Positions 56,201 to 64,000 of a stretch of 64,000 bases of DNA are shown one piece after another. The notes under the pieces are model-generated. The model was not told where the DNA came from. It was given only the letters and a program-made list of their open reading frames with translations, and did no database searches. Made by a program: the position numbers and the translations under genes. The DNA comes from Phytopythium helicoides (taxonomy: Eukaryota > Oomycota > Peronosporomycetes > Pythiales > Pythiaceae): assembly GCA_024867545.1 (NCBI GenBank), contig JANFNE010000003.1, positions 806,001 to 870,000 on the forward strand. Reading direction: 5' to 3'. Numbering within the stretch: position 1 is the first letter of the stretch; every line of letters starts with the position of its first letter.

Positions 56201-59200
56201 GTCCGCGCGCGCCCGTTGTGATGGCATGTTGAGAGGTGTGGAAGCGACCACGTCCGACCATGTCATGCTGGACTCGTCACCCACAGACCTCCGTTTGGAG
56301 ACCTCCATGTGTGCGCGCGCGATACGTCCGCGCGCGCCCGTTGTGATGGCATGTTGAGAGGTGTGGAAGCGACCACGTCCGACCATGTCATGCTGGACTC
56401 GTCACCCACAGACCTCCGTTTGGAGACCTCCATGTGTGCGCGCGCGATACGTCCGCGCGCGCCCGTTGTGATGGCATGTTGAGAGGTGTGGAAGCGACCA
56501 CGTCCGACCATGTCATGCTGGACTCGTCACCCACAGACCTCCGTTTGGAGACCTCCATGTGTGCGCGCGCGATACGTCCGCGCGCGCCCGTTGTGATGGC
56601 ATGTTGAGAGGTGTGGAAGCGACCACGTCCGACCATGTCATGCTGGACTCGTCACCCACAGACCTCCGTTTGGAGACCTCCATGTGTGCGCGCGCGATAC
56701 GTCCGCGCGCGCCCGTTGTGATGGCATGTTGAGAGGTGTGGAAGCGACCACGTCCGACCATGTCATGCTGGACTCGTCACCCACAGACCTCCGTTTGGAG
56801 ACCTCCATGTGTGCGCGCGCGATACGTCCGCGCGCGCCCGTTGTGATGGCATGTTGAGAGGTGTGGAAGCGACCACGTCCGACCATGTCATGCTGGACTC
56901 GTCACCCACAGACCTCCGTTTGGAGACCTCCATGTGTGCGCGCGCGATACGTCCGCGCGCGCCCGTTGTGATGGCATGTTGAGAGGTGTGGAAGCGACCA
57001 CGTCCGACCATGTCATGCTGGACTCGTCACCCACAGACCTCCGTTTGGAGACCTCCATGTGTGCGCGCGCGATACGTCCGCGCGCGCCCGTTGTGATGGC
57101 ATGTTGAGAGGTGTGGAAGCGACCACGTCCGACCATGTCATGCTGGACTCGTCACCCACAGACCTCCGTTTGGAGACCTCCATGTGTGCGCGCGCGATAC
57201 GTCCGCGCGCGCCCGTTGTGATGGCATGTTGAGAGGTGTGGAAGCGACCACGTCCGACCATGTCATGCTGGACTCGTCACCCACAGACCTCCGTTTGGAG
57301 ACCTCCATGTGTGCGCGCGCGATACGTCCGCGCGCGCCCGTTGTGATGGCATGTTGAGAGGTGTGGAAGCGACCACGTCCGACCATGTCATGCTGGACTC
57401 GTCACCCACAGACCTCCGTTTGGAGACCTCCATGTGTGCGCGCGCGATACGTCCGCGCGCGCCCGTTGTGATGGCATGTTGAGAGGTGTGGAAGCGACCA
57501 CGTCCGACCATGTCATGCTGGACTCGTCACCCACAGACCTCCGTTTGGAGACCTCCATGTGTGCGCGCGCGATACGTCCGCGCGCGCCCGTTGTGATGGC
57601 ATGTTGAGAGGTGTGGAAGCGACCACGTCCGACCATGTCATGCTGGACTCGTCACCCACAGACCTCCGTTTGGAGACCTCCATGTGTGCGCGCGCGATAC
57701 GTCCGCGCGCGCCCGTTGTGATGGCATGTTGAGAGGTGTGGAAGCGACCACGTCCGACCATGTCATGCTGGACTCGTCACCCACAGACCTCCGTTTGGAG
57801 ACCTCCATGTGTGCGCGCGCGATACGTCCGCGCGCGCCCGTTGTGATGGCATGTTGAGAGGTGTGGAAGCGACCACGTCCGACCATGTCATGCTGGACTC
57901 GTCACCCACAGACCTCCGTTTGGAGACCTCCATGTGTGCGCGCGCGATACGTCCGCGCGCGCCCGTTGTGATGGCATGTTGAGAGGTGTGGAAGCGACCA
58001 CGTCCGACCATGTCATGCTGGACTCGTCACCCACAGACCTCCGTTTGGAGACCTCCATGTGTGCGCGCGCGATACGTCCGCGCGCGCCCGTTGTGATGGC
58101 ATGTTGAGAGGTGTGGAAGCGACCACGTCCGACCATGTCATGCTGGACTCGTCACCCACAGACCTCCGTTTGGAGACCTCCATGTGTGCGCGCGCGATAC
58201 GTCCGCGCGCGCCCGTTGTGATGGCATGTTGAGAGGTGTGGAAGCGACCACGTCCGACCATGTCATGCTGGACTCGTCACCCACAGACCTCCGTTTGGAG
58301 ACCTCCATGTGTGCGCGCGCGATACGTCCGCGCGCGCCCGTTGTGATGGCATGTTGAGAGGTGTGGAAGCGACCACGTCCGACCATGTCATGCTGGACTC
58401 GTCACCCACAGACCTCCGTTTGGAGACCTCCATGTGTGCGCGCGCGATACGTCCGCGCGCGCCCGTTGTGATGGCATGTTGAGAGGTGTGGAAGCGACCA
58501 CGTCCGACCATGTCATGCTGGACTCGTCACCCACAGACCTCCGTTTGGAGACCTCCATGTGTGCGCGCGCGATACGTCCGCGCGCGCCCGTTGTGATGGC
58601 ATGTTGAGAGGTGTGGAAGCGACCACGTCCGACCATGTCATGCTGGACTCGTCACCCACAGACCTCCGTTTGGAGACCTCCATGTGTGCGCGCGCGATAC
58701 GTCCGCGCGCGCCCGTTGTGATGGCATGTTGAGAGGTGTGGAAGCGACCACGTCCGACCATGTCATGCTGGACTCGTCACCCACAGACCTCCGTTTGGAG
58801 ACCTCCATGTGTGCGCGCGCGATACGTCCGCGCGCGCCCGTTGTGATGGCATGTTGAGAGGTGTGGAAGCGACCACGTCCGACCATGTCATGCTGGACTC
58901 GTCACCCACAGACCTCCGTTTGGAGACCTCCATGTGTGCGCGCGCGATACGTCCGCGCGCGCCCGTTGTGATGGCATGTTGAGAGGTGTGGAAGCGACCA
59001 CGTCCGACCATGTCATGCTGGACTCGTCACCCACAGACCTCCGTTTGGAGACCTCCATGTGTGCGCGCGCGATACGTCCGCGCGCGCCCGTTGTGATGGC
59101 ATGTTGAGAGGTGTGGAAGCGACCACGTCCGACCATGTCATGCTGGACTCGTCACCCACAGACCTCCGTTTGGAGACCTCCATGTGTGCGCGCGCGATAC

Positions 59201-62200
59201 GTCCGCGCGCGCCCGTTGTGATGGCATGTTGAGAGGTGTGGAAGCGACCACGTCCGACCATGTCATGCTGGACTCGTCACCCACAGACCTCCGTTTGGAG
59301 ACCTCCATGTGTGCGCGCGCGATACGTCCGCGCGCGCCCGTTGTGATGGCATGTTGAGAGGTGTGGAAGCGACCACGTCCGACCATGTCATGCTGGACTC
59401 GTCACCCACAGACCTCCGTTTGGAGACCTCCATGTGTGCGCGCGCGATACGTCCGCGCGCGCCCGTTGTGATGGCATGTTGAGAGGTGTGGAAGCGACCA
59501 CGTCCGACCATGTCATGCTGGACTCGTCACCCACAGACCTCCGTTTGGAGACCTCCATGTGTGCGCGCGCGATACGTCCGCGCGCGCCCGTTGTGATGGC
59601 ATGTTGAGAGGTGTGGAAGCGACCACGTCCGACCATGTCATGCTGGACTCGTCACCCACAGACCTCCGTTTGGAGACCTCCATGTGTGCGCGCGCGATAC
59701 GTCCGCGCGCGCCCGTTGTGATGGCATGTTGAGAGGTGTGGAAGCGACCACGTCCGACCATGTCATGCTGGACTCGTCACCCACAGACCTCCGTTTGGAG
59801 ACCTCCATGTGTGCGCGCGCGATACGTCCGCGCGCGCCCGTTGTGATGGCATGTTGAGAGGTGTGGAAGCGACCACGTCCGACCATGTCATGCTGGACTC
59901 GTCACCCACAGACCTCCGTTTGGAGACCTCCATGTGTGCGCGCGCGATACGTCCGCGCGCGCCCGTTGTGATGGCATGTTGAGAGGTGTGGAAGCGACCA
60001 CGTCCGACCATGTCATGCTGGACTCGTCACCCACAGACCTCCGTTTGGAGACCTCCATGTGTGCGCGCGCGATACGTCCGCGCGCGCCCGTTGTGATGGC
60101 ATGTTGAGAGGTGTGGAAGCGACCACGTCCGACCATGTCATGCTGGACTCGTCACCCACAGACCTCCGTTTGGAGACCTCCATGTGTGCGCGCGCGATAC
60201 GTCCGCGCGCGCCCGTTGTGATGGCATGTTGAGAGGTGTGGAAGCGACCACGTCCGACCATGTCATGCTGGACTCGTCACCCACAGACCTCCGTTTGGAG
60301 ACCTCCATGTGTGCGCGCGCGATACGTCCGCGCGCGCCCGTTGTGATGGCATGTTGAGAGGTGTGGAAGCGACCACGTCCGACCATGTCATGCTGGACTC
60401 GTCACCCACAGACCTCCGTTTGGAGACCTCCATGTGTGCGCGCGCGATACGTCCGCGCGCGCCCGTTGTGATGGCATGTTGAGAGGTGTGGAAGCGACCA
60501 CGTCCGACCATGTCATGCTGGACTCGTCACCCACAGACCTCCGTTTGGAGACCTCCATGTGTGCGCGCGCGATACGTCCGCGCGCGCCCGTTGTGATGGC
60601 ATGTTGAGAGGTGTGGAAGCGACCACGTCCGACCATGTCATGCTGGACTCGTCACCCACAGACCTCCGTTTGGAGACCTCCATGTGTGCGCGCGCGATAC
60701 GTCCGCGCGCGCCCGTTGTGATGGCATGTTGAGAGGTGTGGAAGCGACCACGTCCGACCATGTCATGCTGGACTCGTCACCCACAGACCTCCGTTTGGAG
60801 ACCTCCATGTGTGCGCGCGCGATACGTCCGCGCGCGCCCGTTGTGATGGCATGTTGAGAGGTGTGGAAGCGACCACGTCCGACCATGTCATGCTGGACTC
60901 GTCACCCACAGACCTCCGTTTGGAGACCTCCATGTGTGCGCGCGCGATACGTCCGCGCGCGCCCGTTGTGATGGCATGTTGAGAGGTGTGGAAGCGACCA
61001 CGTCCGACCATGTCATGCTGGACTCGTCACCCACAGACCTCCGTTTGGAGACCTCCATGTGTGCGCGCGCGATACGTCCGCGCGCGCCCGTTGTGATGGC
61101 ATGTTGAGAGGTGTGGAAGCGACCACGTCCGACCATGTCATGCTGGACTCGTCACCCACAGACCTCCGTTTGGAGACCTCCATGTGTGCGCGCGCGATAC
61201 GTCCGCGCGCGCCCGTTGTGATGGCATGTTGAGAGGTGTGGAAGCGACCACGTCCGACCATGTCATGCTGGACTCGTCACCCACAGACCTCCGTTTGGAG
61301 ACCTCCATGTGTGCGCGCGCGATACGTCCGCGCGCGCCCGTTGTGATGGCATGTTGAGAGGTGTGGAAGCGACCACGTCCGACCATGTCATGCTGGACTC
61401 GTCACCCACAGACCTCCGTTTGGAGACCTCCATGTGTGCGCGCGCGATACGTCCGCGCGCGCCCGTTGTGATGGCATGTTGAGAGGTGTGGAAGCGACCA
61501 CGTCCGACCATGTCATGCTGGACTCGTCACCCACAGACCTCCGTTTGGAGACCTCCATGTGTGCGCGCGCGATACGTCCGCGCGCGCCCGTTGTGATGGC
61601 ATGTTGAGAGGTGTGGAAGCGACCACGTCCGACCATGTCATGCTGGACTCGTCACCCACAGACCTCCGTTTGGAGACCTCCATGTGTGCGCGCGCGATAC
61701 GTCCGCGCGCGCCCGTTGTGATGGCATGTTGAGAGGTGTGGAAGCGACCACGTCCGACCATGTCATGCTGGACTCGTCACCCACAGACCTCCGTTTGGAG
61801 ACCTCCATGTGTGCGCGCGCGATACGTCCGCGCGCGCCCGTTGTGATGGCATGTTGAGAGGTGTGGAAGCGACCACGTCCGACCATGTCATGCTGGACTC
61901 GTCACCCACAGACCTCCGTTTGGAGACCTCCATGTGTGCGCGCGCGATACGTCCGCGCGCGCCCGTTGTGATGGCATGTTGAGAGGTGTGGAAGCGACCA
62001 CGTCCGACCATGTCATGCTGGACTCGTCACCCACAGACCTCCGTTTGGAGACCTCCATGTGTGCGCGCGCGATACGTCCGCGCGCGCCCGTTGTGATGGC
62101 ATGTTGAGAGGTGTGGAAGCGACCACGTCCGACCATGTCATGCTGGACTCGTCACCCACAGACCTCCGTTTGGAGACCTCCATGTGTGCGCGCGCGATAC

Positions 62201-63637
62201 GTCCGCGCGCGCCCGTTGTGATGGCATGTTGAGAGGTGTGGAAGCGACCACGTCCGACCATGTCATGCTGGACTCGTCACCCACAGACCTCCGTTTGGAG
62301 ACCTCCATGTGTGCGCGCGCGATACGTCCGCGCGCGCCCGTTGTGATGGCATGTTGAGAGGTGTGGAAGCGACCACGTCCGACCATGTCATGCTGGACTC
62401 GTCACCCACAGACCTCCGTTTGGAGACCTCCATGTGTGCGCGCGCGATACGTCCGCGCGCGCCCGTTGTGATGGCATGTTGAGAGGTGTGGAAGCGACCA
62501 CGTCCGACCATGTCATGCTGGACTCGTCACCCACAGACCTCCGTTTGGAGACCTCCATGTGTGCGCGCGCGATACGTCCGCGCGCGCCCGTTGTGATGGC
62601 ATGTTGAGAGGTGTGGAAGCGACCACGTCCGACCATGTCATGCTGGACTCGTCACCCACAGACCTCCGTTTGGAGACCTCCATGTGTGCGCGCGCGATAC
62701 GTCCGCGCGCGCCCGTTGTGATGGCATGTTGAGAGGTGTGGAAGCGACCACGTCCGACCATGTCATGCTGGACTCGTCACCCACAGACCTCCGTTTGGAG
62801 ACCTCCATGTGTGCGCGCGCGATACGTCCGCGCGCGCCCGTTGTGATGGCATGTTGAGAGGTGTGGAAGCGACCACGTCCGACCATGTCATGCTGGACTC
62901 GTCACCCACAGACCTCCGTTTGGAGACCTCCATGTGTGCGCGCGCGATACGTCCGCGCGCGCCCGTTGTGATGGCATGTTGAGAGGTGTGGAAGCGACCA
63001 CGTCCGACCATGTCATGCTGGACTCGTCACCCACAGACCTCCGTTTGGAGACCTCCATGTGTGCGCGCGCGATACGTCCGCGCGCGCCCGTTGTGATGGC
63101 ATGTTGAGAGGTGTGGAAGCGACCACGTCCGACCATGTCATGCTGGACTCGTCACCCACAGACCTCCGTTTGGAGACCTCCATGTGTGCGCGCGCGATAC
63201 GTCCGCGCGCGCCCGTTGTGATGGCATGTTGAGAGGTGTGGAAGCGACCACGTCCGACCATGTCATGCTGGACTCGTCACCCACAGACCTCCGTTTGGAG
63301 ACCTCCATGTGTGCGCGCGCGATACGTCCGCGCGCGCCCGTTGTGATGGCATGTTGAGAGGTGTGGAAGCGACCACGTCCGACCATGTCATGCTGGACTC
63401 GTCACCCACAGACCTCCGTTTGGAGACCTCCATGTGTGCGCGCGCGATACGTCCGCGCGCGCCCGTTGTGATGGCATGTTGAGAGGTGTGGAAGCGACCA
63501 CGTCCGACCATGTCATGCTGGACTCGTCACCCACAGACCTCCGTTTGGAGACCTCCATGTGTGCGCGCGCGATACGTCCGCGCGCGCCCGTTGTGATGGC
63601 ATGTTGAGAGGTGTGGAAGCGACCACGTCCGACCATG
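44267..63637. repeat. 125-bp satellite array, about 155 tandem copies
   Basis: Head-to-tail repeat of exactly 125 bp over 19,371 bp (154.97 periods). The pattern recurs in phase along the whole block and I saw no substitution or length variant; every unit start 125 bp apart translates to the same 82-residue frame on the minus strand. Within a unit (taking GACCATGTCATG as start): positions 31-51 contain GACCTCC twice, separated by GTTTGGA; positions 54-66 are alternating GTGTGCGCGCGCG; positions 58-66 and 74-82 are perfect inverted arms of nine bases around the loop ATACGTC; positions 115-125 and the next unit start form CGACCACGTC/CGACCATGTC. No gene or RNA is evident. The left end is the gypsy element and the right end a copia element, so the original array was larger. 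Confidence 0.97.
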
Positions 63638-64000
63638 TGTCACTTGAATGCACTTCTTTGATTTGATATTATTTACAAAATCTTGTACCCTATCTTGGCG
63701 TTATCAATGATTCCATTAAACATGGGATCGCATTGGACTGCCTCTGGCTAGTCGTTGCAGATTAAACTGGCTGCCATCAAGGCGCCTCTCAATGCAAAGT
63801 CCCATGGATGCTGAGAGCCGTTGTGAGTTCCGTGTGGCGAGGTCCCGGGAGCGCCTTGGTCATGATGTCGGCCAGCATCGTCGCAGTCTCGCAGTACTCG
63901 AGCTTGACTTCACCACGCTTGACTTCGTCGCGGATGTGATGGTACTTGATGTCGATGTGCTTGGCGCGACCGTGGTTGACTGGGTTCTTGGTCATCTTGA
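63638..64000 (-). mobile_element. 3' end of a Ty1/copia element (partial)
   Basis: The minus frame from the window edge to 63789 reads NHGRAKHIDIKYHHIRDEV, then LEYCETATMLADIMTKALPG, the C-terminal end of a copia RNase H domain (KHID..YH.IR and ADI.TK motifs). The segment 63638-63791 can be read as a short LTR (plus-strand ends TGTCAC...CTCTCA, TG...CA), with the pol stop codon overlapping its edge. It joins the satellite after GACCATG, within a unit, so the element probably inserted into the array. The rest lies outside the window. Confidence 0.8.

Noticed and set aside
44388..63636. An 82-residue open frame repeated 153 times on the minus strand
   Set aside because: Each frame spans two units because 125 is not a multiple of three; it has no start context, no domain and biased composition. 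Better explained as satellite composition.
44267..63637. CRISPR array
   Set aside because: Units are contiguous identical 125-mers with no unique spacers, in a eukaryotic context with introns.
1..64000. tRNA, rRNA or other structured RNA genes
   Set aside because: I looked for tRNA-like A and B boxes and rRNA motifs while reading and saw none that I could support; a covariance-model scan would be decisive.

Overview
The window looks like nuclear DNA of a plant-pathogenic or related oomycete (Phytophthora or downy-mildew type). The evidence is dense genes with short GT-AG introns (mostly 55-85 nt, donors often GTRNGT), a GPCR-type phosphatidylinositol phosphate kinase (an architecture known mainly from oomycetes and a few other protists), and Ty3/gypsy and Ty1/copia retroelements. 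No bacterial features (operons, Shine-Dalgarno sites, CRISPR) are present.

Layout. Positions 1-38,420 are gene-rich and compact, with 18 genes. In order: FANCD2 (3' end only, +); PH-domain protein (+); nucleotide-sugar transporter (-); VPS29 (+); an AF4/FMR2-like CHD protein (-); a CASTOR-like ACT-domain protein (+); a WW/dysferlin-domain/coiled-coil protein (-); EXO70 (+); an SMP-30-like beta-propeller (-); a METTL2/6/8-type tRNA m3C methyltransferase (+); a nucleoside hydrolase (-); CYRI/FAM49 (-); a large protein ending in a degenerate receiver domain (+); an ABC1/ADCK kinase carrying several frame breaks (-); a small TPR protein (+); an unrecognised 841-residue protein (-); GPCR-PIPK (-); a membrane-anchored RING protein (-); and ERGIC3/ERV46 (-). 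Most neighbours are head-to-head or tail-to-tail, with 11-450 bp between them. CCAAT boxes sit in most shared promoters. Several genes serve membrane traffic and the cortex (VPS29, EXO70, ERGIC3, CYRI, GPCR-PIPK), but they are not an operon and the grouping may be chance.

Positions 38,576-63,637 are a satellite. The main block is about 155 head-to-tail copies of a 125-bp unit with no variant that I could see. A degraded 5,565-bp Ty3/gypsy element (38,702-44,266, minus orientation, 364-bp LTRs, GCTGG/GCTAG target duplication) is inserted between one isolated, older 110-bp unit on the left and the homogeneous array on the right. The window ends in the 3' end of a Ty1/copia element (63,638-64,000) that interrupts the array at its right edge.

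The satellite is the most unusual object. The old gypsy insertion (LTRs differ at roughly 16 of 364 positions) separates an ancestral-looking unit from a block of identical units, so the array seems to have been homogenised or re-amplified after that insertion. Exon boundaries given here were placed by hand from reading frame, splice consensus and remembered homologues. Reading-frame sums close exactly for VPS29, CASTOR, the WW/dysferlin gene, SMP-30, METTL, nucleoside hydrolase, CYRI, the TPR gene, GPCR-PIPK and ERGIC3.
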